A stretch of 22,573 nt of DNA from Zancudomyces culisetae (Eukaryota; Kickxellomycota; Harpellomycetes; Harpellales; Legeriomycetaceae), in NCBI GenBank assembly GCA_001969505.1, contig LSSK01000149.1, positions 1-22,573 of the forward strand, read 5' to 3'. This document shows positions 1 through 8,869 of the stretch, piece after piece (the first letter of the stretch is position 1; the number at the start of each line of letters is the position of its first letter). The notes beneath the pieces were generated by a model. The model worked only from the letters and a program-made list of their open reading frames with translations, did no database searches and had not been told where the DNA came from. A program made the translations under genes and the position numbers.

Positions 1-799
1 CGAAGTGGACTGAATAGTGATAGTAGCAATGCGATTCGCTATGAAGGTGCTTTTGACTTGGGAGTGCAAGACAGTCCAAAAAGAAAATATGGTGTAGTGA
101 GTGTTCTGGATACACAATTTGTATACGACTATGTATTGTATAATCCAAATACCACTGCTTTTGCTGTATCCTTTGAGGTAAACAGAAACGATAACCAATT
201 CAAGTATCAACTATGGTACAATACAACTGTGCAAAGAAATGGAACTTCACCATACAACACTAGAGTTTTGGGAATTATGAGAGGATTAGACGAAGCAATT
301 ATTGGATATTCAGGAAACAAGGATGCCAACATAGATGTAACTTTGAAGGACTGGCCTAAAGTACCTCCAAAATCATCTGGTGATCTTATAATCTCATCTT
401 TGGGGCCCATGTTTTTTTTTAGTGCACAGATGGTTATATTCATTAACGTTTTGATGATGATAGTTGGTGAAAAAGAGAAAAAACTCCGTGAAGCTATGCA
501 GGTTGTGGGATTGCGTTCAGAAGTGTACTGGCTCAGTTGGTATTTAGCATATGCAGTGTTGGAATTCTTTTGCGTGTTGGTTACAATGGGAATGAGTTAT
601 GCACTTGGATTTGCCGCCTTTACGAACTCCAATTTATTCGCAATGTTCTTCACCTTTTATATTTTTAATCTGTCATGTTGGTGTTAGCATTTTTTATTTG
701 TGTGGTTATCGGATCATCCCAAGCAGCAACGCCGTTATAGTAATAAGATGTATCGAAACCTTTTATTTAGTCGTGTGTGTTAACGGAAAATTGATGTAA
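1..799 (+). pseudogene. ABCA-type ABC transporter membrane-domain fragment, frameshifted and truncated
   Basis: The frame is open from base 1 (so the 5' part lies outside the window) to a stop at 685-687, giving about 228 residues. It encodes an extracellular loop followed by the start of an ABC2/ABCA-type membrane domain: a first hydrophobic segment (GPMFFFSAQMVIF...), then the family hallmark EKEKKLREAMQVVGLRSEVYW, then a second hydrophobic segment. In intact ABCA proteins the next stretch reads roughly L-S-M-x-x-x-A-F. Here that stretch continues in a different frame (675-740: MLVLAFFICVVIGSSQAA, then stop), and a plausible continuation (AVIVIRCIETFYLVV) lies in a third frame from 731 to a stop at 797-799. 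No Walker A, LSGGQ or Walker B is visible before the next gene. I infer a decayed or 3'-truncated lipid/drug-transporter gene. Sequencing indels are the alternative for the frame changes, but they would not explain the missing ATPase domain. Confidence 0.65.
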
Positions 800-1542
800 T
801 GCACTTAGGATGGATTAAATGCTTCAGGTATCAGGAAAGGTTATCTTGATGGCCATTGACTACCTTTAATATTAATATACTATTAAAAAAGTGCACAATA
901 CATTATATGATGAAGGACATGCTCATATGAAACTGGTACATCTAAAAACTTAGTGATCTTTTTTACGAATTTTCCTGAATTGATCTTTGTGAATACACCC
1001 TTCATCGAGCAACTAGTATTCAAATTTTTATCTATTGGATTTTTTTTACAGTAACACTAGGTGTTTTAAAAATATTATGAACCAGAGTGATACTTGGCCG
1101 AATTATGATTAGTTTAGAAATAGTTTTTTGTTTAGGACTTTATTTAAGATTTTTTATCAACGTTTTGAACTTGCGTAATACTAGTTATGTTAATAAGAGA
1201 TAAAATGGGTTTAATTTCTATGGGTCTTTAGCTTCTTGATCAAGCATTTGATACACAAATACCAAAAAAGGTAAATAATTCAATTCTATAAGGCTTTATT
1301 GATGGTGAAAATACCACTCTAATGGTATTGCATAAGGATAAGAGAAATAAAAAAAGATGGAATGGTTTATCTGATCTCTTTGATGATCAAAAGGCTAGAC
1401 AAAGATATTATTTTTTTCTAGGTGTATAGAAATCGGAAATTTGCAAGTCCTTGCATTTGCAGATTCAAGTACAATTTTAATAAAGTACGACAATGTTGTT
1501 TACTGGGAATGTTTTATTTTCTTTCGTTTAGTTTGAAGATAG
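800..1542. other. Gene-free spacer with possible decayed reading frame
   Basis: AT-rich DNA between the ABCA fragment and the 3' end of PAM18. No intact gene is recognised. One plus-strand frame (1205-1429) is open for 74 codons apart from two internal stops and is discussed as a finding. Otherwise I see only homopolymer runs. Confidence 0.5.
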
Positions 1543-1902
1543 CTATTTAGGCAGGTTGGCCTTATTGTCCAAAAATTCCTTGGCTTCGTTAATCTTTGTA
1601 GCTAAATACGGTGATCCACCACGATCTGGATGGTTTTTAATCATCAGCTTACGGTGGGCATCTTTTACCTTGTTCTTGGTGAGTCCAAGCTCCTTAACAC
1701 CTAGAATTAATGCAGCTTCTTTTTTACTCATTTTTAGATTAAACCCACCCTTGACGAATTTCTTGTCAACCTTGTCAACACCTTTCAGTATTCTGCTTCC
1801 GGATTTTAACATTTGCGAACTACCTGAGGATTTTAAAACCATTCGAGTTAGAATGGCTGCAGAGGCTATTCCTGCACCGACATACATGAAAACGTTGCTC
1901 AT
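1543..1902 (-). CDS. PAM18: Pam18/Tim14, J-protein of the mitochondrial import motor
   Basis: A 119-residue protein. Residues 4-23 form a single N-terminal membrane anchor ([20 protein letters not shown]). Residues 48-58 carry the Pam18 signature [11 protein letters not shown], followed by EAALILGV. The J-domain has its HPD tripeptide at 91-93 (KNHPDRGG) and ends in INEAKEFLD. The length, anchor and HPD position match the Pam18/Tim14 family. In that family the protein sits in the inner membrane at the TIM23 channel, and the J-domain in the matrix stimulates the ATPase of mitochondrial Hsp70 to drive preprotein import, held in check by the degenerate J-protein Pam16. The ATG at 1900-1902 is used because it places the anchor directly at the N terminus. 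The gene is intronless, and its 3' end faces the ABCA remnant. Confidence 0.93.
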   Translation of the reverse strand: MSNVFMYVGAGIASAAILTRMVLKSSGSSQMLKSGSRILKGVDKVDKKFVKGGFNLKMSKKEAALILGVKELGLTKNKVKDAHRKLMIKNHPDRGGSPYLATKINEAKEFLDNKANLPK

Positions 1903-2575
1903 TCTCGACTTCTTTTATCTCTGATTTCGAGGTTTTGACTTTTTTTGTTTTAGTATTTTAGTATTTGAAATTTTTACAAGCCAAAAAAAATTGATAGCTT
2001 AATAATATTAGTTACTTGCAACTAGTAAAAAAAATTTTCAGGCCAAATAGGATCGATTTATGTAATTTTTCTTGCTGATAAAGTAGTGTTCCAAGAAATA
2101 AATCGAGAATACTGAAAAACAAAATGTAGGTCAAAATAACTGATATATTGTAAAATTGTAAAAATGAAGCAAATACAGCTTATAAATAAGTGTTGAGTAA
2201 AGCCTTGCTTGATTCCTGGTAATTCTCAGGAGATAAAAGATATAGAATTCTGCGTTTTCTAAGACTCTATATTTTATTTTTTTGATCATGCAATATACTT
2301 TTGTGCATATAGAATGAACTCTTGGCATCATGTTTTACGATCATAAAAAGTAGCGCTTATATTCTCATAATTCCTCCATCCTCCCTAAATAGTAGTGGAT
2401 CAAAAAAATGATAGTATTATCTCTATAATGGTAACAAGATGTAAAAAGTAGTGAATCGTCTTATAAAAGATATATACCAAATACATTATGAAAAAGATAA
2501 TACTAGAACATGGCCAAAAAAGCTTTACTGATTGTTATCCAGAATTAATAACTGTAAAAAATATAATGTACATTA
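1903..2575. other. Gene-free spacer upstream of PAM18
   Basis: Very AT-rich spacer that must hold the PAM18 promoter (minus strand, just above 1902) and the 3' end of the next minus-strand gene. No canonical TATA box was found near 1902. A minus-strand frame of 66 codons at 2131-2331 has no recognisable protein character. The right edge contains the first copy of a 47-bp tandem duplication. Confidence 0.5.
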
Positions 2576-2639
2576 TTATACTAGAAAAGAAAAAATAGCT
2601 GTATAAAATATAATGTACATTATTATACTAGAAAAGAAA
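2547..2639. repeat. Two-copy tandem duplication, 47-bp period
   Basis: Positions 2547-2592 and 2594-2639 match base for base at an offset of 47, with two mismatches (2551/2598 and 2557/2604). Each copy contains the perfect 14-bp palindrome ATAATGTACATTAT followed by TATACTAGAAAAGAA. The stop codon of the neighbouring minus-strand gene (2576-2578) lies in the left copy, and its last coding segment lies in the right copy. Confidence 0.9.
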
Positions 2640-3232
2640 TAATAAACTTTAATTACTGAGAGCTTTTTAGTGAGAATTTCGGCTTTTTCTACCTCTGTTT
2701 CAAATCTCTCTATCATTTCAGCGGAGGTTTGGTGAGCTTGAGTTTCCGCAGGTTGGGTGGGTATTAGAGAAGAGGTGCTTGTTTCATGTATCGTTTCGGT
2801 TGAAAGACGGCTAGCTTCATCAAAAGACTGACTTTCTTTAATGTCCTTGCCTATTGTTTCCATTTCAATTTGCTCCTGATCTCCATCGTTTATCTGTATT
2901 TGCACCTGGGCAGAATTATTGTTTTGTAGTTGATTAGTGGCGGAGGCTAACATAATATCCGTAGCTTGAGCAACAACAATGTATTTTCTGTATTCTTCCA
3001 AATGATAGCATTTCACAGTGACAAAAAGTGTTAACATAAATAGAATTACAAAAGATGAAAGCATGGTTATAAGAGCGAGAATACAGAGAGAATGATATCC
3101 CCTGAAACTCAACCTTATACCACCTGATACTGTTACAACTACCAATATTGGAAATTTTAGTTTGTAATAGAAAATGGCATTGGTGATCTTAGTCTGAAGT
3201 TTTGTCGTACGTGCAATGGATTTTTCAAGCAT
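2576..3232 (-). CDS. Hypothetical multi-pass membrane protein
   Basis: A 218-residue protein that I do not recognise. A basic N terminus (LEKSIARTTKLQTKI) is followed by a weakly hydrophobic stretch near 27-38 and a strong membrane segment at about 48-73 (CILALITMLSSFVILFMLTL). A hydrophilic loop of about 115 residues, rich in Q, E, T and S (for example AQVQIQINDGDQEQIEMET), leads to a charged stretch ERFETEVEKAEILTKK. A C-terminal membrane segment at about 197-218 runs to the stop. A TATA-like element about 77 bp upstream of the ATG supports a real gene. Oddity: the last membrane segment is encoded inside a 47-bp tandem duplication, so the C-terminus looks recently changed. The function is unknown, and a short lineage-specific protein is the simplest reading. 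Confidence 0.6.
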   Translation of the reverse strand: MLEKSIARTTKLQTKITNAIFYYKLKFPILVVVTVSGGIRLSFRGYHSLCILALITMLSSFVILFMLTLFVTVKCYHLEEYRKYIVVAQATDIMLASATNQLQNNNSAQVQIQINDGDQEQIEMETIGKDIKESQSFDEASRLSTETIHETSTSSLIPTQPAETQAHQTSAEMIERFETEVEKAEILTKKLSVIKVYYFFSSIIMYIIFYTAIFSFLV

Positions 3233-3912
3233 TTTCTTCTTAGTTTGTTTCTTTTTGATATTCTGATACTTATTTTTGGAGGGGGGTTCGTAAAGGTAGG
3301 AAGTATATCTTTTATAATATAAAAGCGCAAGTTGACAAAACTAAGAACTAAAAAAAAACAATTACTTTAGGACTTCATTTTCACTTTTTTGGAAGCAAAG
3401 TTGGATTTTTATTAGTAACTTGATTAATCAACCCATATTAGCTAAAAGTAAATAAGTTTAACAAAGCAAAATACTTGGAAACATAGTTTTCGACATTTTT
3501 TTTTGATTTTCTAGATGGATGATTGTAATTTTTTAGCTTTGTATTGGTTATCCATTAAAGTCTATGAACCAACATAACTGGGTAAAGCCAGGATTTTGGA
3601 TATCTCTTGATAAACTGGTCTGGAGCGGATTAGCTGCGCTATTATCATCCCAACCTCATACTGTTTGAAATCCTCAAAATGGTATTTTCATATATGTGAA
3701 TTGGCCGAAACTTTACACCATTACAATTACGGATATTTTATTTGCTAGAATATAGTTGGAATAATTTGAGATTAACACATGATATACTTATAATGTTGCA
3801 ATGAAAAAAATAAACATGGGTCGAAGTTTTTTTAAAAAAAATAAAGCTCATCTAGGGATTTAAAAAAATGACATGAATCAAAACTGCCACAAGACCAAAA
3901 AGTAGCGTGGGA
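3233..3912. other. Spacer between Hsp110 3' end and hypothetical membrane-protein promoter
   Basis: Apart from the TATA-like palindrome at 3309-3325, this stretch shows AT-rich DNA with A and T homopolymers. It should contain the Hsp110 3' UTR on its left side. No further open frame of note was seen. Confidence 0.5.
3309..3325 (-). promoter_or_regulatory. TATA-box palindrome upstream of the 2576-3232 gene
   Basis: CTTTTATAATATAAAAG is an exact palindrome around a single central base and gives TATAAAAG on either strand. It lies 77-93 bp upstream of the minus-strand ATG at 3232, a spacing similar to the TATA candidate of the Hsp110 gene. Confidence 0.45.
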
Positions 3913-6240
3913 TTAGTCGACATCCATCTCACTGGGAGTAGTGGTGTCATCTTTAGAGTTTTCAGGATTGGCATTGCTGTCAGTCTTTGATTCAGCAGAA
4001 GGGGTTGTCTCGGCAGCTGGTGTTGGTACTGGTACTGGTGCTGGTTTTGGCTTGTTCATGATGGTTGAAGCACCCCGGGCAAGGGTTTGAAGCTCATTTT
4101 CAATCTGGTAGGTGAAGAGAACAGGTGATTCATAGAGTTTGAGGCCCTTTTGGCGGATAGAAGCATCATCGAGCCATTCCTGAGCCTTTTCGGCAAGTGC
4201 ACAGACTTTTTGGCGGTCATCGTTGGAAATGTGATCGTACTTGGCATCCTTTGACATGGCCAAGTCGGACCAGAAGTAAATGGCGTCACGTAGTTCCTTG
4301 GATTTGGCTGGTCTTTTTTCGTGCTCAACAGCCCGCTCGGTGATAAGATCGCCAGTTTGCTTGAGGGCAGAGAGTTTATCGTTAAAGACGGTGTATGAGC
4401 TGGATTCAGCCTCTTCTGAGTAGACCCAGTCTTCAGTATCGTTAAGTAGAGAAACATAGGAGTCCTTGGTTGAGGGGTCAACGAATGGGGCGTATTTACC
4501 ATCGACCTTAGAGCGGATATCATAGATGTATTCTTCAAGTGAGTTTTTGGCGTTTTCGGCAAGAACGACTTGCAAATCGCTCTCAAACATCTGGGCCTCA
4601 GCCTTCTTGTAGACATCAAGCTGGGCGGGTGAATAGCAGTGGGCAGTTTGTTCGACAGGGAGGTCGGCTTTCTTGACAAGTTTGCGGACCATTCGGGTTT
4701 GTTGCATTGGTTCCTCACCCTCGGCTGGAGGAGTTTGGCTCTCAATTACTTCTTCGACTTCTTTTTCTTCAACAGAGTAAGCAGAAGTGATGTTTATAAC
4801 ACCGTTGAGATCAAGACGTGCCTTAACCTTAACGGTACTGTTTGGCTCAACCTTTGAAATGGAAAAGTCCAGCAAGTGAGGGTTTGCTCCAGCAATGAGG
4901 TTTTCGACTGAAGAGTATTCGGCGGAAACTGAGAAATCGGAGCTGCGAACAAATGTTGAAAGCTTGGTTGATGGAATCTTGTTCTTGCTGGGGAAGATTT
5001 CTAGCTCAACATCTTCGTCTTCGGGTACGCGATCCCACTTGAATGTGATTGGGTACGCAGCAATATCGTTGACTGCGAATTCACGAACACGGAATACTGG
5101 GGACAACATTGCGCATTGGAAGGCACAACCACGAGCAACAGCCTCGTCTTGGTTCAGTGTAAAACTCAACTCCTTTTGCATCTGCTCAGAAAGACGCTTC
5201 TTAACAGCTGGGACTCTGATTGAACCACCAACGGTTTCAACAGCGTAGATATCACTGAGAGGAACGCCAGCATCAGCAAGTGCTTGTTGCAGTGGGGCAT
5301 CCATTCGCTTCAAAACTGGCTCAATCAGTTCTTCAAACTCTTCACGCCTCATGGTTGCTGAAACATCAATATCTTCCATGATGCTTTCAACCGAGATGTT
5401 GGAGACTGGGTTGGCTGACAACATCTTTTTCAGCTTCTCACATCCTGCTCGTAGTCTCAGTCCAGCCTTGGCGTTGGAATCAATGTCGATCTTGTATTTC
5501 TGGCCAAACACCTTCTTGAAGTGTTCCACCAACGCTGTATCCAAATCTCTTCCTCCACAGTTGCGTGAGTAGGCTGTCGAAAGCACTGTAGATTCTCCCT
5601 TCTTAAACGCAACTACGGCTACTGTAAATGTACTGTATCCCATATCTACAAACACCACATTTCGTGCCTTGTCCTCTGGAAGATCTGTCTTGGTGATTCC
5701 GTAACTCAATGCTGACGCCATATAGTCGTTCATCAATCGCAAGCAGTTCAATCCTGCAATTTCACATGCTTGCAATACACAACGTCTTTGTCTGTCTGTG
5801 TACCATCCTGGCACTGACAATACTGTGTACAAACTCTTGTTCTTCAGTTCCTTTGCTGCTGTCTCCTTCAGCTTGACCAGGTACATTGCGTACAACTGTG
5901 TAGCGCTGAATTTTGTTCGTTCGCCTCTGTAATCTACCTCTACTCCTACCTCTCCATCTACGTCTACTATCTTGGCTCCAAAGTACTTGCCTTCCTCTTG
6001 GATCCCCTCTTCATCAACCGATCTGCCTATCAATCTCTTCAAACCGGTAACTGTGTTTCGGAAATTTCCCATTTCCAAATTCTTTGCCATCTCTCCGATA
6101 TTTCTGCTTCTTGAACCAAACGACACCATTGTTGGTGTCGTTCTGTTTGATACATCATTTGTAAGTATATCGATTCCTCTGTTACGTGCAACAGCAACAA
6201 CTGATTGCAATGTTCCTATATCAAAGCCAACGACGGACAT
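3913..6240 (-). CDS. SSE1: Hsp110/Sse1-family chaperone, Hsp70 nucleotide-exchange factor
   Basis: A 775-residue Hsp110. The N-terminal ATPase domain opens with VGFDIGTLQSVVAVARNRGI and continues NDVSNRTTPTMVSFGSRSR, the Hsp110 (not Hsp70) form of this region. The phosphate-binding VFVDMGYSTF is at about 196-205 and GGSIRVPAV at about 338-346. Then come the beta-sandwich, an acidic loop with TPPAEGEEP, the extended alpha-helical domain, and a low-complexity P/A/T/S tail ending EMDVD, typical of fungal Hsp88/Sse proteins. The length exceeds yeast Sse1 (about 693 residues), mostly through the tail. The family acts in the cytosol as exchange factor for Hsp70 and as a holdase. The ATG at 6238-6240 precedes the conserved motif by four residues. 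Upstream lie a TATA box and a possible heat-shock element. Codon use changes strongly from 5' to 3' (see findings). Confidence 0.96.
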   Translation of the reverse strand: MSVVGFDIGTLQSVVAVARNRGIDILTNDVSNRTTPTMVSFGSRSRNIGEMAKNLEMGNFRNTVTGLKRLIGRSVDEEGIQEEGKYFGAKIVDVDGEVGVEVDYRGERTKFSATQLYAMYLVKLKETAAKELKNKSLYTVLSVPGWYTDRQRRCVLQACEIAGLNCLRLMNDYMASALSYGITKTDLPEDKARNVVFVDMGYSTFTVAVVAFKKGESTVLSTAYSRNCGGRDLDTALVEHFKKVFGQKYKIDIDSNAKAGLRLRAGCEKLKKMLSANPVSNISVESIMEDIDVSATMRREEFEELIEPVLKRMDAPLQQALADAGVPLSDIYAVETVGGSIRVPAVKKRLSEQMQKELSFTLNQDEAVARGCAFQCAMLSPVFRVREFAVNDIAAYPITFKWDRVPEDEDVELEIFPSKNKIPSTKLSTFVRSSDFSVSAEYSSVENLIAGANPHLLDFSISKVEPNSTVKVKARLDLNGVINITSAYSVEEKEVEEVIESQTPPAEGEEPMQQTRMVRKLVKKADLPVEQTAHCYSPAQLDVYKKAEAQMFESDLQVVLAENAKNSLEEYIYDIRSKVDGKYAPFVDPSTKDSYVSLLNDTEDWVYSEEAESSSYTVFNDKLSALKQTGDLITERAVEHEKRPAKSKELRDAIYFWSDLAMSKDAKYDHISNDDRQKVCALAEKAQEWLDDASIRQKGLKLYESPVLFTYQIENELQTLARGASTIMNKPKPAPVPVPTPAAETTPSAESKTDSNANPENSKDDTTTPSEMDVD

Positions 6241-6305
6241 ATTTTAATTCTTTTACTTCTATTCTGGTTTATTTTTGCCTTGTTGGTAATGAATTTTACT
6301 AAGCT

Positions 6306-6313
6306 TATTTATA
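6306..6313 (-). promoter_or_regulatory. TATA box of the Hsp110 gene
   Basis: The plus-strand TATTTATA reads TATAAATA on the minus strand, an exact consensus TATA element. It lies 66-73 bp upstream of the Hsp110 ATG and is the only such match in the near promoter. Confidence 0.5.
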
Positions 6314-6738
6314 TCGCTTTTTATTTTTATTTGCTTTTTTCCATATACCCACCTAGATGCTAAAAAAAATGAATTAGCTTTTTAAAAAAATATAAAATTT
6401 TTTTCTCAACCTGTCCAATTAAATAGTCTGTATTCGTTTATAAAAGCAAATAAATTGCCGACTTTTGTTGAGCTTTGTTGTTCTGTTTTTTGGAAATTTT
6501 TTTTATAATATTTACGTTATAAATTATCAAATAAAATCACCAATTCCCTTCCCTTATTCTCTAAAACATGCTACTTCCCCCCATCCCCTCGTTTTGATTC
6601 AACAATTTCGCATTTTCTACCTCTTTCTATTTCTTTAGGAGCCATTTTCCAAGAGTATAAATTATAGTAAAAAAATATGGCGCCTTGTTTTTGATTTACA
6701 TGAATTTATGCAATCTATTTTTCGCAACAGCACTTTTT

Positions 6739-6761
6739 TTCTACAAGGTTCCAAAACATTC
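6739..6761. promoter_or_regulatory. Candidate step-type heat-shock element
   Basis: Three TTC blocks begin at 6739, 6749 and 6759, exactly 10 bp apart (GAA blocks on the minus strand). This fits the step-type HSE, three direct nTTCn units separated by 5 bp, known from yeast Hsf1 work. It sits about 500 bp upstream of Hsp110. The intergenic region belongs only to that promoter, because the other flanking gene ends there. Another TTC pair at 10-bp spacing starts at 6615 and 6625. The T-rich background means chance cannot be excluded. Confidence 0.4.
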
Positions 6762-7396
6762 CAAATATTTACCTCTTGATTCTCCAAAGTGTTCAGTTTT
6801 TGTTTTTGATATTCTTTTTAAAGAGTTGGATTACCTATGCTAGCTTTATTAAATTTTATTTTTTTATTATAGAAAAACACAAATTGGCCTAGGACATCAA
6901 AATATACAATTAGTACAATGCCTCCAAGACTGGCCAAGATTTACAAAGAGCCAAAGAATCCTGAAATAATTCAATGTAACTATACACCAGATACACCCTT
7001 TGTCCAAATAACACGCCACACTCCCTGATAACTACTCATATTGCTCTTGCTACCTTTACCACACTTATACCTTTTGACAATAAGTTTTTACAAGTTCAAA
7101 AACCAATTCGCTCTACTAAATACCTATCTAACTAACATTGCATAACTAGAGATATGTTCATCCTTGTAAAGCATGAAACTTAGAATTGGATGTCTCTTTT
7201 TCTAACTTTGCCCAGTGTATTTACCTTTCTAATCAAAAAATAATAACTTAATGCAAATCAGCTGAGTAAATATCATACATTTAACCATTTAGGGGTGCCC
7301 GCTTGTATCTACTTGCTACAAAGAGTTTGAACTAACTATTTAACCAATCTCTAACTGAGGTGAAAGCCAAGTAAAAAGCAAAAAATAAAGAGATAG

Positions 7397-7774
7397 CTAG
7401 AATAATGCATATGCACAAGCAAATACCACGCCTAATACTGACATACTGAAATCAACTGGTTGTGATCCACCACTAGATGGGTCTACCGAAAAAGGAGTAT
7501 CAGATGCCGTCGTGGGGCCACACTTGATAGAGCGTGGATCTCTGTTTTTACCAAAAATACAACGGTACACCACTGTTCCACTAGCATCCCTGCACTCACC
7601 ACCTTTATTTATCATAGCACATGTTTCTCCTGCTCGACATGTTAACCTAGCTGTCCCTAAATTGTAGTCACCAGTGATTCCATGCCCAGTACCATTTGGT
7701 GTTTCACACTTATTTTGGGCCCATAGCACAGATATGGATAAGACCATAAGGGGTACTACACTTAATATCTTCAT
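7397..7774 (-). CDS. Small cysteine-rich secreted protein, probably GPI-anchored
   Basis: A 125-residue protein with three parts. Residues 1-20 are a classical signal peptide (MKILSVVPLMVLSISVLWAQ) with a likely cleavage after LWA or LWAQ. The core (about 21-85) has six cysteines, in KCETP, LTCRAGETC, GECRD, YRCIF and IKCGP. A Ser/Gly/Pro-rich linker (SVDPSSGGSQPVDFS) is followed by a hydrophobic C-terminus (VLGVVFACAYALF) that ends at the stop. The linker plus hydrophobic tail fits a GPI-attachment signal, with the omega site probably in SSGGS. Six core cysteines could form three disulfides. The spacing is not the eight-cysteine CFEM pattern, and I recognise no named family. The likely location is the cell surface or wall; its role cannot be read from the sequence. 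Confidence 0.75.
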   Translation of the reverse strand: MKILSVVPLMVLSISVLWAQNKCETPNGTGHGITGDYNLGTARLTCRAGETCAMINKGGECRDASGTVVYRCIFGKNRDPRSIKCGPTTASDTPFSVDPSSGGSQPVDFSMSVLGVVFACAYALF

Positions 7775-8869
7775 TTTTTTTGTCTTGTCCTTTTTGTTTG
7801 TATTTCTGGTTTGTGGGCTCTCGCGTATAAGAGTCTATTGGCAGTGTATATTTTGGTTTTTTAAAAGTAATATCTGTATCTTTAAACTGAGAATTCAACA
7901 CGAAAAGACTACTAAGTATTACTTTATATGGAACAGAGAAATGAATCATTCTAACATCTTTTTAATATTTTAATATTCCATCAAGCCTGTTCTCGAATAT
8001 CTCGGATAATATTAAACACAGGAGTACACAAAATACAGGTTTCTAGGAAATATTTCTCATACACACCTTATTTTGTACTAGATACTGCTTGAGGAGGAGA
8101 AAGTTAGGGGAGGGGAGAAACTGATTAATTATTTTTTCAATTCGTATTTTGGTACTTTATTCTACTTATTTAGGTACACAGATGATCCTAGGCTTTTACA
8201 TTGTGAAAGGTTGGGTTTCTTACAGACTTTTGATTATTTCAATTTGATATATATGACGCTTTGTAAACTAGGAGGGTGGTATCGTACGTTTTGAAAAGCA
8301 AGCATTTTTGCTAAGCTCTGAATAGATCTTACCATCATAATATTAGATTGTTTTCGTTCTTAATTCAACTCGAGTAAATAATAAATATATTATCCCAAGA
8401 TATACCCATAAATAGAGCCATAAATAGCAGAGGTAAATGTTTATGAGGAAAAACATCCTCAAAAAAATAAATCTATCATTCCCAGATAGTAGAAAAACTG
8501 AGATAGCACAACACCGAAAATCTTTGTACCCATCAAGTGTTTTACAAACAGCTTTTCTTTTCACGACATACGTATTGGTGAATATTTTGCTTGCTTGGCA
8601 TAAGCTATATACAAGTGTATTGATGCATATTTTGTAAATGTAGAGGATTGATATTGAGTTTCCATTTTTAAAGCTAACCAATTTGAACCATCAAGTTACC
8701 TTTTTTTATTAAAAAAACACCCGACATTTCGTAAATACAACCTACAAGACCTGCAAAATTTTCTTGATACACACTTTGAAGCATAAAACAAATAAATAAA
8801 CTAACCTGATAAGCTTTTAAGTATTATTCTAGCACAGCCAGATCTTGTAGAGTTTAGAAAACAGAAAAA
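7775..8869. other. Divergent promoter region between secreted-protein and Mgr3-like genes
   Basis: A 1.1-kb spacer between two genes transcribed away from each other, so it carries both promoters. It includes a purine-rich tract with G runs at about 8090-8121. Frames of 66 (plus) and 112 (minus) codons overlap on opposite strands at 8343-8681, and neither has recognisable protein features. Confidence 0.5.

Larger units (their letters stand above)
6241..7396. other. Long Hsp110 upstream region
   Basis: A 1.16-kb spacer holding the Hsp110 promoter and the 3' flank of the small secreted-protein gene. It contains the TATA box and HSE candidate listed separately, long T tracts, and one short plus-strand frame of 36 codons at 6918-7028 with unusually coding-like composition (see findings). 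Confidence 0.5.

Noticed and set aside
4056-4745. 229-codon frame on the minus strand within the Hsp110 gene
   Set aside because: It is an alternative frame of the same coding strand, rich in P, S, T, K and R with no domain; the Hsp110 frame explains the region.
8343-8681. 112-codon minus-strand frame in the divergent promoter region
   Set aside because: Composition (I, Y, L, C, F) is that expected of AT-rich noncoding DNA, and a plus-strand frame overlaps it; no motif or start-site evidence.
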